In this document: positions 16,524 through 26,241 of the stretch, piece after piece
Layout of the letters: every line of letters begins with the position of its first letter
Numbering within the stretch: the stretch's first letter is position 1
NCBI GenBank assembly: GCA_937891045.1
Contig: CALBEV010000119.1
Coordinates: 1-41,036 of the forward strand
Reading direction: 5' to 3'
Source: an uncultured Burkholderiales bacterium
GTDB taxonomy: Bacteria; Pseudomonadota; Gammaproteobacteria; Burkholderiales; Burkholderiaceae
DNA: 41,036 nt
Translations under genes and position numbers: made by a program
The notes under the pieces: generated by a model
Database searches by the model: none
Seen by the model: the letters and a program-made list of their open reading frames with translations, nothing else
What the model was told of the DNA's origin: nothing

Positions 16524-17009
16524 TTATTTATCCGCAGGCGCGGCAGCTGCTTCGCTTGCGCCTTTAGCGGCTTCTTTGCTAGCGCTGTGGCTCTTCTTGG
16601 GGCCCTTGATGATTTGCTTGGGGCTGCCGCACAATTTTTCAATCACTTTTTCGCCCACGGTTTCACCGGCAACGGGTTTCCAAGGCGTGGATTGTGTGCT
16701 GGTGAACAGGGTTTTGCCTTCGCCCATGGGCTCAGACTTCGAGGCAAAGGCCAAAGTGCGGCGTCGCGCATCGTGGCAGTCGTACTCCATAAAGACCAAG
16801 CGGGATTTCACACCGGCTTTGGTTTTGTCGAACAGATCGAACAAATGCCAAGCTTGCGGGTAGACACTGCTGGCCCTGATTTTGTCGGGGTCGATGTAGA
16901 CCACCGCCAAGTGGTTTTCATCCACCGCTTCCCAATCGGCCAGGGCCAAGCCTGCTTGGCACAGCAGCCAGAGGGGGAGCATCCATTTGAGACAGCGCAT
17001 GGGGTTCAT
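16524..17009 (-). CDS. secreted surface-adhesin-E-like protein
   Basis: 161 aa from the ATG at 17009. The segment MRCLKWMLPLWLLCQAGLAL is a signal peptide with a probable cleavage after ALA. The mature domain has EYDCHDARRRTLAF and a later ETVGEKVIEKLCG, with C78 and C127 as a likely disulphide; this DC...W...C arrangement resembles the surface-adhesin protein E-like family common in Burkholderiales. The tail is low-complexity (Lys/Ser then Ala-rich). The open frame extends upstream into recD, but the signal peptide defines the start; a second ATG at 17000 is nearly as good. The function is unknown. It is 31 nt downstream of recD. Confidence 0.72.
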   Translation of the reverse strand: MNPMRCLKWMLPLWLLCQAGLALADWEAVDENHLAVVYIDPDKIRASSVYPQAWHLFDLFDKTKAGVKSRLVFMEYDCHDARRRTLAFASKSEPMGEGKTLFTSTQSTPWKPVAGETVGEKVIEKLCGSPKQIIKGPKKSHSASKEAAKGASEAAAAPADK

Positions 17010-17040
17010 GCCACTGATTTTGCCACCGTTGGCGCGGGGT

Positions 17041-18765
17041 TCAAGCGCCCGCCAAACCACCACTGCGGTGCACCTGCCTGGCACAGGCCTGAGCCAACAG
17101 CGCAGGCTGGGGTGCCCAGATGCAAAGTTGTTGTCGGGCACGGGTCATGCCGGTGTAGATGAGTTCACGCGTGAGCAAGGGTGCTGGTTGGTCTGGGAGC
17201 ACCAACAGCACTTGATGGAATTCTGAGCCTTGCGACTGATGCACCGTCATGGCAAAAACCGTGTCCACACCCTCCAAACGACTGGGGACTTGCCAACGCA
17301 CACCCCCCGCACCATCGGGGAAGGCCACGCGCAAACGGGTTTCACCGTTGACCGTACGTGGCAAACACAGGCCCATGTCGCCATTCATCAGGCCCAAAGC
17401 GTAGTCGTTGCGCCGCGCCATGACCGGGCGACCGACAAACCAGTCACGGTATGGGAAGCCCAAGCTTTGCTGAATCAGCTTATTGAACGTGGTCACGCCC
17501 CAGGGCCCCTCCCGCAAGGCGCACAAGACACCCAGTTGGCTGAAGGCTTGCAGCAAGCCCAAGGCTTGGGCGTCATCACAGGCTTGGGTTTCCAAAGGCG
17601 TCAACATGCCCAGCCAACTTGACCATGCCTGCTTCAAGTGCAGCAGGATGCTGGATTGATGGCTGTTGGCGCTGTCCAGGCGCGACACCGCTTCACCAGG
17701 CGGGAAACACGCATGGGGTGCTGCTTGCCACAGTTGTTCCAGTTTGGCCGTGTCGCCAGCGTTGGCAGCACGCGCCCACAGGCCAATCCCTTGGTCCGCG
17801 TCAAAGCGGTGGCTGTGTTGCAAAGCGATGGTGTGCTGGGCCAACCAAGGCGCTTGGCACAACTGCGCCATCACGGCACCGGCTTCCACAGAGGCCAATT
17901 GGTCTTTGTCGCCCAGCAGCACCAAGCGGGTGTGCTGCGGCACGGCTTTCAACAAACGCGCCATCATTTCCAAATCGATCATCGAGGCCTCGTCCACCAC
18001 CAAGATGTCGGCTTCCAAGCCCTGTTTGGTTTGCAACAACTTGTGCAGTGTGTGCGCTTGGCTGGGCAAGCATGCTGCCTCGCTTGCAGAGAGTTGGCTG
18101 CGGGCTTGTGCCATGGCTTGCGCCAAACGTGCAGCTGCTTTGCCGGTGGGCGCGGCCAACAAAGTGCGCAAGGGCTGCGCGGCGTTGGCTTGCAGCAAGC
18201 GCAACAGCTTCACAACCGTGGTGGTTTTGCCAGTGCCAGGCCCGCCAGTGATGAGGGTCACCGCGTGAAGCGCGGCATGGGCGCAGGCCATGCGCTGTAA
18301 ATCGGGGGTGTCCGATTCAGGGCCAAAGAGCGTGTTCAAGTGCTGATCCAAAGCTGCAGGTGCGGGCAAGGTTTGCATTTGCAAAGCCACCAGACTTTGG
18401 CGGATGCTGGATTCAGCTGTCCAGGCACGGCGTAAATACAGGCGTTTTTCAAACCACACCAAGGGCGCATCCGCACCTTGGGTCCAAGGCAGGCTGTCGG
18501 CCGCAGCGGCCAAATGAGGTGGCAGGGCTTGCACCGCTTGGACCGACCAACCCAGCAAATCAGTGGCGTCATGGGGCCAGTTTGAAAGATCGAGGCAAGC
18601 ATGGCCGCGTCCCCACTGGTGACTGGCCAAGGCGGCCAGCCACAGGTGACGCTCATCGGTGCTGGCTTGCAAGCCTTGCAGCAATTGGGCCAAGCCGATG
18701 TCCAAGCCAGTCAGCGGCGTGAGCTTGTTGTCGCGCCAATCAAAAAGCAATTCTTGGAGCTTCAT
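17041..18765 (-). CDS. recD: exodeoxyribonuclease V alpha subunit RecD
   Basis: 574 aa, somewhat shorter than the E. coli subunit. It is the 5'-3' helicase of RecBCD, which processes double-strand breaks and loads RecA after Chi recognition. Walker A GGPGTGKT is at 174-181; Walker B DILVVDEASMIDL and the helicase motif FAMTVHQSQGSEF, then LIYTGMTRARQQL, are all present. It overlaps recB by 4 nt and is third in the order recC-recB-recD. Confidence 0.95.
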   Translation of the reverse strand: MKLQELLFDWRDNKLTPLTGLDIGLAQLLQGLQASTDERHLWLAALASHQWGRGHACLDLSNWPHDATDLLGWSVQAVQALPPHLAAAADSLPWTQGADAPLVWFEKRLYLRRAWTAESSIRQSLVALQMQTLPAPAALDQHLNTLFGPESDTPDLQRMACAHAALHAVTLITGGPGTGKTTTVVKLLRLLQANAAQPLRTLLAAPTGKAAARLAQAMAQARSQLSASEAACLPSQAHTLHKLLQTKQGLEADILVVDEASMIDLEMMARLLKAVPQHTRLVLLGDKDQLASVEAGAVMAQLCQAPWLAQHTIALQHSHRFDADQGIGLWARAANAGDTAKLEQLWQAAPHACFPPGEAVSRLDSANSHQSSILLHLKQAWSSWLGMLTPLETQACDDAQALGLLQAFSQLGVLCALREGPWGVTTFNKLIQQSLGFPYRDWFVGRPVMARRNDYALGLMNGDMGLCLPRTVNGETRLRVAFPDGAGGVRWQVPSRLEGVDTVFAMTVHQSQGSEFHQVLLVLPDQPAPLLTRELIYTGMTRARQQLCIWAPQPALLAQACARQVHRSGGLAGA

Positions 18766-21700
18766 GCTGGCACCTGGGCAAACAGTTGGTCGAGTTGATC
18801 GATCAAGGCAAAGTCAGGACACAGTGCATGAACCCCTGCATTCGCGTCGTTGATGCCGCGCATGAACACATAGACCCCGCCGCCGATGTGCGTCTCAAAG
18901 TGGTAGTCGGGCAGGCGGCTTTTCAACAATCGGTGCAGCGCCAAGACGTAGAGCACGTATTGCACGTCGTAGCGTTTGTCCAGCACTGCTTGGAGCAACT
19001 GAGGTGCTTGGTAATCGGGCAGTTTGTTGGACTTGTAGTCCATCACCCAATAACGTCCCTGGTGCTCGAACACCAAGTCCATGAAACCGGTCAGCATGCC
19101 TTGCATGACCTGGGGCAACAAGGCTGGTCTTTGTTCGCCCGGAAAAACATGCTGCCTGATCAGCCTGTCCAATTCGGCGCTGGAGACGCGGCCAGCAGAG
19201 ATGCTGAATTCCATCTCCGGCCATGCTTGCGCAGCTTGGAGGGATTGCAAGCTCAAAGCCTGGGCCAAAGGCGTTTGATGTTGCGCGTCCAGTAAAGGCA
19301 ATGGCGTGAGGAGGGTGGATTGGAGCCAAGGATTCAACATCGCTTGCGCGTCAGCGGGCAATTGCAGCCAATCAGATTTGCGCTGCACGAGTTGTTGCCA
19401 AGCCAGTTGCTGCCAATCAGCCGGTTTTGTTTGTGCCAATGGCCAGCCTTGTTGGGCTTGCCATTCCAGCAAGTCGTGCAGCAAGCTGCCGTAACGCGCA
19501 CCGGCGGGAAAGGTTTGCCAGGCAGAAACCTGATGGATTGAAATGTGTTGCGGGCTAGGGGTAGGAAAAGCGTCCATATCGGCATCGAGCAGCGCCTCTT
19601 CATGGGGGGTACCCGCTTCTAAACCACGGGTCAGGCTGCTGAAGCTGGCCGTCCACCAGCGCCGATGGGCAGCACGCGTTGGCGTCAAGGCCGCTTGCGG
19701 CACAGATGCGAGCAAGGGTGCTTGGTAATGTTCGCTGTTGGAATTGGGCAGGGGCGCAATCGTGATGTGGGCGCAGGTACCCCACAGCTTGTTCAATTGT
19801 CCCCACAGGTCTTCGTGGTTCTCGCGTTGGAGCAATCGAGACACCGCGCTCAATCGCAAGGGCTTGTCTTTGGCTTTGAGGGACAAGCTGTTCTGGGTGC
19901 TGGCCAAACCCAACCACAAACCACGTTTGGCCCGGGTGAGTGCCACATACAGCAGACGCATGTCTTCGTGTTCGTTGGATTCGGTGATGTCGGGTTCTTC
20001 GCCGTCCTCGTCATCATCCTCGGTAGGTTTTTTGGATTTCTCGGAGGCGGGTCGTTTGAAGCTGCCCAAGAACGGCACGAACACCAAGGGGTACTCGAGG
20101 CCTTTGCTCTTGTGATAGGTGACGATTTGCACACACTGGTCGTCGGTTTCCAAGCGCATTTTTTGTGCTTCAGGACTGTCGCTGCTGGCTTGGATGTTGT
20201 CCGCCAGATGCTGCAACAAAGCCGCTGGGCCTTGCAAGCCTTGGCTGGCGTTTTGCAGCAATTCACCCAAATGCAGCAAGTTGGTCAGACGGCGTTCCCC
20301 TTGCGGCGCTTGCAGCAAACGTTGCGCCACACCTTGCTCGTGCAGCCAGCTGTAGATCATGGGCAAAACGCCATGCTGCTGCCACTGAACAAGCCAGCGG
20401 TGGCAAGACTCGGCCAGCGCATCAGCCAGCGTGTCGTCTTGCAAAAAGGCTTGCAGCTGCGGCATGTCAAAGCCCCAAACGCGGCTGGCCACTGCACTGC
20501 GCAGCCACAGGGTTTGACGCGGCGCACTGACCGCACGCAACACGCGCCACAGGTCTTGCGCTTCATCGCTTTGAAACACATTCACGTGGTCCGACATGAA
20601 CACGCTGGGGACGCCGCATTGGCGCAATGCTTTTTGCATGGCCTTGGCCTGCACATGGGTGCGCACCAGCACCGCCATGTCGCCAGGTTGCACATCAGGG
20701 TGCTGGTGCAGCAGCGCCACCATTTGGCTAGCAAAGCCTTGCGACATGTGCTGAAAATGCAGTGGTGCAGTCCAATGTTTGCTGTTGGGCGGCGGCGGCA
20801 GAAACCATGCGGTCAAGGGCTTGTCAGGTTGACCGCTTGTTTGCAGCATTTGGGCTTGGCTGCGGCTTTGCACTGGCTCGAATTCAATCTGGCCCAATTC
20901 GGAATAAAACGGATGGCTGATGCTGCCAAACACATGGTTGACCGCTGCCACCAAAGAGGGTGTGGAGCGGAAGTTGCTGTCCAAGCTGTGCAGAGCCTGG
21001 GGGTTGATATGAAGTGCTTTTTGTCGCGCCTTGATGTAGGTGCTGAGGTCGGCCCCACGGAAACTGTAGATGGCTTGTTTGGGGTCGCCAATCATGACCA
21101 GCGCATGGCTGTCGTCGTCAGGGGTATGCGCGTAAATTCGGTCCAGGCTTTCGTATTGCCAAGGGTCGGTGTCTTGAAATTCATCGACCATGGCCACCGG
21201 GTATTGGGCGCGGATGGCCGCCGCCATTTGGCCCTCATCGGCAAGCAAAGCGGCGTGCAGGCGTTGCAACAGGTCTTGGAAATCGAAGACCGACAACTGC
21301 AACTTGGTTTGTTGGTATTGCTGGCGCACCTCGAAGGCGGCGTGGTCGAGAAGACGGTCTTTGGAGGCCGGTTTGGTTTTTTGGAAATCAACAAGCGCTT
21401 CGATGTGCGAAAAGACAGCGTGATCTGCAGCTTCGGACCAACCCTTTTCTTGCAGGCTGCTCTGGGTGAAGCGAAACACGTTTTTGCTGTGCGTCGCCGT
21501 ATCGTTTTGACACCAGGCCTGCAATTCATTCACCCAATCGGCAACATAGTCTGCACGGGACCCTTTTATTTTTTTGGCCGCTTGGGCGGCGATCAAAGTA
21601 TCTGCCAAGCCCTGGTCAAATGCAGTGCGCCCCGCTTGCTTGGCGCGTGTGGCCAATGCTTGTTCTTGAGCCAACCAAACCCCATGCTCGGCCAACACCA

Positions 21701-22361
21701 TTGCTGGCGATGGCGGTGCAGCCGCTTCAGCTGGTTGTGGTTTGCGATCCATCAGGGCCCAGCGGGTTTTCAAGTCTTTCAGCAAGGCTTGTGGATCGCC
21801 ACCCAAGAGCCCTTGGATGAGTTGCTGGTCTGGCAAGGAGAGCGGGTAGAACCAACGCCGCCAGTGGTCGCCGACCAGTTGGTGCAGCAACTCAGAGGGG
21901 TTGTCCAGGTGGGTTTGCTCAAACAGGTCGCGGCTGTGCAGCGCAAAGCTGGTGAGCATGCGTCGGCTCCAGCCGTGGATGGTGTAGATGGCCGCCTCGT
22001 CCATGCTTTGCGCGGCCATGTGCAGTTGCGCTGCGCAATGCGGCCACTGCTCGGGTTGAAAAGCCGCGCTCAGGTCTTGCAAAAACGGATCTGAGGTTTC
22101 AGCCTTGCCAATGACTTGAGCGTCAAACCACAAAGCGGTTTCGTGCAAGCGATGCCGGATGCGTTCACGCAGTTCGGCGGTGGCGGCCTCGGTGAAGGTC
22201 ATCACCAAAATCTGCGGTGGTTGCAAGCCCTTTGAAGCACGGCCATGGCCCAACACCAGGCGCACATACAGGGCGGCCAAGGTGAATGTTTTACCGGTGC
22301 CCGCACTGGCTTCGATGACTTGACGGCCCGACAAGGGCAGGGTGAGCAGGTTCAAGCTCAT
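18762..22361 (-). CDS. recB: exodeoxyribonuclease V beta subunit RecB
   Basis: 1199 aa, full length. N-terminal UvrD-like 3'-5' helicase with Walker A EASAGTGKT at 17-25, VDEFQDTDPWQYESLD, GDPKQAIYSFRGAD and DDMRLLYVALTRAKRG-type motif VI (EHEDMRLLYVALTRAKRG). The C-terminal nuclease domain has GSLLHDLLEWQ, then GFMDLVFE and the catalytic DYKSNK (D1108, K1110). It overlaps recC by 4 nt and recD by 4 nt, implying balanced synthesis of the complex. An acidic insert (EDDDEDGEEPDI) lies between helicase motifs. Confidence 0.97.
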   Translation of the reverse strand: MSLNLLTLPLSGRQVIEASAGTGKTFTLAALYVRLVLGHGRASKGLQPPQILVMTFTEAATAELRERIRHRLHETALWFDAQVIGKAETSDPFLQDLSAAFQPEQWPHCAAQLHMAAQSMDEAAIYTIHGWSRRMLTSFALHSRDLFEQTHLDNPSELLHQLVGDHWRRWFYPLSLPDQQLIQGLLGGDPQALLKDLKTRWALMDRKPQPAEAAAPPSPAMVLAEHGVWLAQEQALATRAKQAGRTAFDQGLADTLIAAQAAKKIKGSRADYVADWVNELQAWCQNDTATHSKNVFRFTQSSLQEKGWSEAADHAVFSHIEALVDFQKTKPASKDRLLDHAAFEVRQQYQQTKLQLSVFDFQDLLQRLHAALLADEGQMAAAIRAQYPVAMVDEFQDTDPWQYESLDRIYAHTPDDDSHALVMIGDPKQAIYSFRGADLSTYIKARQKALHINPQALHSLDSNFRSTPSLVAAVNHVFGSISHPFYSELGQIEFEPVQSRSQAQMLQTSGQPDKPLTAWFLPPPPNSKHWTAPLHFQHMSQGFASQMVALLHQHPDVQPGDMAVLVRTHVQAKAMQKALRQCGVPSVFMSDHVNVFQSDEAQDLWRVLRAVSAPRQTLWLRSAVASRVWGFDMPQLQAFLQDDTLADALAESCHRWLVQWQQHGVLPMIYSWLHEQGVAQRLLQAPQGERRLTNLLHLGELLQNASQGLQGPAALLQHLADNIQASSDSPEAQKMRLETDDQCVQIVTYHKSKGLEYPLVFVPFLGSFKRPASEKSKKPTEDDDEDGEEPDITESNEHEDMRLLYVALTRAKRGLWLGLASTQNSLSLKAKDKPLRLSAVSRLLQRENHEDLWGQLNKLWGTCAHITIAPLPNSNSEHYQAPLLASVPQAALTPTRAAHRRWWTASFSSLTRGLEAGTPHEEALLDADMDAFPTPSPQHISIHQVSAWQTFPAGARYGSLLHDLLEWQAQQGWPLAQTKPADWQQLAWQQLVQRKSDWLQLPADAQAMLNPWLQSTLLTPLPLLDAQHQTPLAQALSLQSLQAAQAWPEMEFSISAGRVSSAELDRLIRQHVFPGEQRPALLPQVMQGMLTGFMDLVFEHQGRYWVMDYKSNKLPDYQAPQLLQAVLDKRYDVQYVLYVLALHRLLKSRLPDYHFETHIGGGVYVFMRGINDANAGVHALCPDFALIDQLDQLFAQVPA

Positions 22362-25300
22362 GCACCCATCTCATGATCGGTCTGTATGTCTTCCGCCTTG
22401 TCTGCGGGCATCAAGGCTTTCAGCATGGGCCCATACACCCGATCAGCCCAAAAAGGCAGTTCAGGCCACAGGTCCTCGAATTCGACGAAAGCTGTTTTCA
22501 AGAAGGTGGATGAATCTCTTTCACCTGTGCGGTAGTAACCACCCTCGAAAGCCTGTCGCGCTGCTGCAAAAGCCTTGGCTTGGATATCTTGTTCTGAGGT
22601 GCTTTTGGGGCCCGGGAAGTGTGTGGCCATCAGCCAAGCGCAAGCGGTTTTGCAAGCCAAGGGCAACGGTCGTTGCCATGCCTCCAGGTAAACCGCCACC
22701 AAGTCTTCAATCAGGGTTTGGGCTTCTGCTGCTGGCAGGGGGACAAGCCCCACCAAACCGTCCTCCCCACTTTGCAAACTGGTGGTGGACACACCTGCGG
22801 CGTTGGCGCACAGGTGCCCCAGCCAAAGCCCTGCCAAGGTGTCCAAGCGAGGATGGCCTGACTTATTCAAAACCTTGCCGGGGCGCCAATTCAATTGCAG
22901 AGCGGTGCCATCAGCATATTTACGCCAGGTGTGGGCATCGCCACCCCAGCGCAATGCCACATCGATGTTGTGGGCCTTGAGATGAAACACTTGCGCGGGC
23001 AGGTCTTGGCTGGGGGTGGCCAGCCAGGGCGACACATGCGCCAGCACCGTGCTGCGCAATTCAAGCATGTGGTTTTGTTGCAGTTGACCAAAGCCACTGA
23101 ATGCCAAGCGCCCTTGGCGGTGCATCTGCTGCAACTGTGCATGGGGATCGTCTGCATCAAGCACCGATTGGTTTAATAAAAAGCGCTGTAAACCAGGCGT
23201 GTCAAAGGGCTCGTCTTCTTCGTTCGCTTCGGGCGGTTGTTCCAAGCGCACCTGCAAGTTAGCACGGAAATGCACGGCCTCGGGATGGCGCAACAACAAA
23301 CCAAGCTCTTGATCAGTCAGGCTGCTGAGGGGTGCCGTGGCTGGGTTGGTCCATGCCAACGCAGCTGGTGGGTTTGGGGATGCAAGCGCCTGTGCGTCAA
23401 GGGCGCTGCGGACTGCATTCCAGTCGTCTGCATAGGTGAAGAAGCCACTGCCTTGCACAAAGTACTTGGCGGAAAACGGTTGCAAGGGTTGCAGGGGGGC
23501 TTCAAAGGCGGGCTTGGTGTTCTTTTCGGGCTGGGCGGCTTGCGGGTTGGACAAGGCGTGGCAGGCATTCAAATGGTCGAGCAATTGCGCCACCAGCACA
23601 GAGGGTGGCAGTTTGGCGTGGTCGCTGGCGCGTCGGCCTTGCCACGACACATATACACGATCGCGTGCAGACAGCAATGCTTCGAGAAACAAATAGCGGT
23701 CGTCCTCGCGTCGAGCCCGGTCACCTGCGCGGGCGTGAGCGGGCTGGCTCATCAGATCGAAATCACGTGGTGCTGGTGCGCGTGGATACACGCCATCGTT
23801 CATGCCGAGCAAACAAACCACTTTGAAGGGAATGGCACGCATGGGCATGAGGGTGGCGAACTGGACACCGCCTCCAAGGAAGCGGCGTTGCAAGCCGCCC
23901 GTGTCCATCTGCGCCAACCAGTGGCTGCGCACCACCGCCAGCGGCAATGGAGTGGTGAATTGCGCCAATTCACAGTTGGTCAACCATTGTTCCAAGGGCA
24001 TGAGCACACGATCGAGCAAGCGTTGGCTGTGGTCGTCGGTGACCTTGAAAAACCGGGCCACCAAAGCTTGCAACAGCTGCACCCAATCGGTGGGCGTGTG
24101 GTCTTGTGAGAGCTGCTGCAAGCTGAGTTGGACATCTTGCAAGCAACGCAGCAAGCCCGACACCACGGGTGCATCCAGGCCATCGACACCTGTTTGGGGC
24201 GATGTCTGCTGCCAACTGGCGTGGGGCTCAGCCGCGCCCAAGGCATAACCCAGCAGCAGTCTTTGCAGGCCAAACACCCAGCTGTTGTGGTCGCTGTCGG
24301 GGCTGTCAGTGGGCATGCCCCAGTGCTGTCGGTGAGGCGCGTCCAAGCCCCAGCGCACACCCGCTTCCAGCAGCCAACGGTGCAGGTCTTGGACGTCTTG
24401 CGCTTGCAAGCCATAGCGGGCCCGCACGGCGTCCACTTGAAACAAGGCCAACCAATCTGACAGGCTGAGTCGAAGTTGCGGCAGCTGCAACAAGGTTTGC
24501 AGCGCTTGCACCATGGGTTCTTGGTGGGGTGTGGTGTCGGCCACGGCATAGGGCAGGTGGCGGGAACCAGCTTGCTGGCTAGGCAGTTGGAAGCGACCGA
24601 ACACCGCGTGAATGTGCGGTGCAAAGGCAGCCATGTCGGGCACCATGACCATGATGTCTTGGGGTTGCAAAGCAGGGTTCTCGTCCAACCAAGCCAAGAT
24701 GCGGTCGTGCAGCACTTCGACTTCGCGTTGTGCCGAATGGGTTTGCACCAATTGAAAGCTGGTGTCGGGCTCGCTCAGCAGCACAGGCTCCATTGGCGGG
24801 GTTTCCAAGTGCAGGATGTCCGATTGCAGTTGGTGCAGCGCAGAGGGTGCCATACCCGCGTCAAGTGCCTCTTGTCGAGGATCGATGTACACATTGACCC
24901 GCTGGAAGGGCGGTGCGCCCACCTCAGCCGTTTCAAATTCGTCAATCGCGTGCAGGTAGTCGCGGCCATGCTTGCCCCAGGCCGCCAACAAAGGATGGCC
25001 TTCGGGGATGATGCTTTCGGTCAGGTGCCCCCAGTGCGCTTGGCTGGGGTTGTGTACAAACATCAACACCGGAATGAAGCGTCCCAGCGCCACCAAAGCT
25101 TCCAAGGTTTGCAGGGGCAAGGCGGTGATGCCAAACACCAGCAAACGTGGTGGCAAGCCAGTGGGCAAGCTCTCTGGCGTCATGGCCTTCAGGGCTTTCA
25201 TGAAGGCTTTGTGCACATCCGAGCGGGCTTGGAACCCAGTTTGTGCTGCAGGCAGTTGGGTTTGCACATCGGCCAACAAATCGCGCCACATGGCGGCTTG

Positions 25301-25834
25301 CCAAAGCTGCTCTGGCGGCAGGGCTTGGCCGTGGTTGAGCAGGTCTTGAGCTTGGGCCCAGCGTTCCAGCCAATCGGCGCGGTAGTTTTGATAGCCGTCC
25401 AACACGTCAGCGAGTTGTTGGGCCAAACCAAAGGCGCGGCTGCCTTGGGTGTCGTCGCCCAGGTAATGCGCCAAGGGCGCAAAGCGTTGGTCTTTCAACC
25501 ACTCGGGCAAGCGGCGCAAGATGCGCCAAACCAAAGGCGCTTTGTCCAAGGGCATGTGGGCCGGGAGTTTGTCCGCGCCCAGCACGCTGCGGTAAATCTG
25601 CCACAACTGGCTGGACGGCAACTCGAGGCGGGTGGCGGCGCAAATGCCCAGCGCTTGGTCAGACGCCAAGGCCAGGGACAACCAATGCTTCATGCCATTG
25701 CTTTGCACCAAGATGGTTTCGGCGGCCAAGGGCGGCAAGGGGTTGGCTTGCACATGTTGCACCAGCAGGTCGCGCAGACCTTCCATGCGGTTGCTGTGCA
25801 GCACCATGAAACCAGGCGGGCGGGGAGTCGTCAT
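22358..25834 (-). CDS. recC: exodeoxyribonuclease V gamma subunit RecC
   Basis: 1158 aa, slightly longer than in E. coli. RecC is the inactive helicase-like subunit that splits the strands and scans for Chi. Recognisable are the N-terminal VLHSNRMEGLRDLL, ETILVQSNGMKHWLSLALA, the HSAQREVEVLHDRIL segment, FKVVCLLGMNDGVYPR and RREDDRYLFLEALLSARDRVYVSW. The ATG at 25834 gives MTTPRPPG before the conserved start; a later ATG at FMVLHSNRMEG is possible. It is the first of the three overlapping rec genes. Confidence 0.95.
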   Translation of the reverse strand: MTTPRPPGFMVLHSNRMEGLRDLLVQHVQANPLPPLAAETILVQSNGMKHWLSLALASDQALGICAATRLELPSSQLWQIYRSVLGADKLPAHMPLDKAPLVWRILRRLPEWLKDQRFAPLAHYLGDDTQGSRAFGLAQQLADVLDGYQNYRADWLERWAQAQDLLNHGQALPPEQLWQAAMWRDLLADVQTQLPAAQTGFQARSDVHKAFMKALKAMTPESLPTGLPPRLLVFGITALPLQTLEALVALGRFIPVLMFVHNPSQAHWGHLTESIIPEGHPLLAAWGKHGRDYLHAIDEFETAEVGAPPFQRVNVYIDPRQEALDAGMAPSALHQLQSDILHLETPPMEPVLLSEPDTSFQLVQTHSAQREVEVLHDRILAWLDENPALQPQDIMVMVPDMAAFAPHIHAVFGRFQLPSQQAGSRHLPYAVADTTPHQEPMVQALQTLLQLPQLRLSLSDWLALFQVDAVRARYGLQAQDVQDLHRWLLEAGVRWGLDAPHRQHWGMPTDSPDSDHNSWVFGLQRLLLGYALGAAEPHASWQQTSPQTGVDGLDAPVVSGLLRCLQDVQLSLQQLSQDHTPTDWVQLLQALVARFFKVTDDHSQRLLDRVLMPLEQWLTNCELAQFTTPLPLAVVRSHWLAQMDTGGLQRRFLGGGVQFATLMPMRAIPFKVVCLLGMNDGVYPRAPAPRDFDLMSQPAHARAGDRARREDDRYLFLEALLSARDRVYVSWQGRRASDHAKLPPSVLVAQLLDHLNACHALSNPQAAQPEKNTKPAFEAPLQPLQPFSAKYFVQGSGFFTYADDWNAVRSALDAQALASPNPPAALAWTNPATAPLSSLTDQELGLLLRHPEAVHFRANLQVRLEQPPEANEEDEPFDTPGLQRFLLNQSVLDADDPHAQLQQMHRQGRLAFSGFGQLQQNHMLELRSTVLAHVSPWLATPSQDLPAQVFHLKAHNIDVALRWGGDAHTWRKYADGTALQLNWRPGKVLNKSGHPRLDTLAGLWLGHLCANAAGVSTTSLQSGEDGLVGLVPLPAAEAQTLIEDLVAVYLEAWQRPLPLACKTACAWLMATHFPGPKSTSEQDIQAKAFAAARQAFEGGYYRTGERDSSTFLKTAFVEFEDLWPELPFWADRVYGPMLKALMPADKAEDIQTDHEMGA

Positions 25835-25864
25835 TCGGTGAGGCGTTTGAAAAGAGGTGTGAGC

Positions 25865-26137
25865 TTAAAGCAGACCCGGGCTCAAAACTTGACCTTGTAC
25901 TGTCAAACCTTGTTCCGAAAGTTTTCGCGCGACCCGCGGTCCCATGCCGCTGACCCGCCGCATCAGGTCCGGCCAATCTTTGAACGGCTGTTGACTGCGG
26001 GCTGCCAACACCCTGCGCGTGAAGGCGGGCCCCAAACCACGCAAGCTGTCCAACTCCGCTTCAGTGGCTTGGTTGATCTCGAGGGCCCCTGAATGTGGGC
26101 AGCAGCACAAAATGAACAGGCAAAGCATGTAACGCAT
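25865..26137 (-). CDS. ComEA-like helix-hairpin-helix DNA-binding protein
   Basis: 90 aa. A short signal peptide (MRYMLCLFILCCCPHSGA) precedes a single helix-hairpin-helix domain starting EINQATEAELDSLRGLGP and continuing to VSGMGPRVARKLSEQGL. Such small periplasmic ComEA proteins bind incoming DNA in natural transformation; no other competence gene is in the window, so that role is inferred from the family. GGGAG before the ATG supports the start. It lies between lapB and recC, with a 30-nt gap to recC. Confidence 0.85.
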   Translation of the reverse strand: MRYMLCLFILCCCPHSGALEINQATEAELDSLRGLGPAFTRRVLAARSQQPFKDWPDLMRRVSGMGPRVARKLSEQGLTVQGQVLSPGLL

Positions 26138-26241
26138 TGATGTCTCCCATGAAGGGCGGAGATTTCAACGCAGACTTCGAAGTCGGTGTGGAAGCTTTAG
26201 TGGCTTTTATTGTGATGGGCGCTCACAAACCAGCTGAAAAA

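Noticed and set aside
19665..22094. 809-codon open frame antisense to recB
   Set aside because: It lies wholly within recB on the opposite strand. recB is confirmed by helicase and nuclease motifs, while the antisense product is rich in His, Gln and Val without a recognisable domain. Long antisense frames are a by-product of GC-rich codon usage here.
24476..26092. 538-codon frame antisense to recC and the ComEA-like gene
   Set aside because: No domain, His/Gln-rich composition, spans two real genes; same codon-usage artefact.
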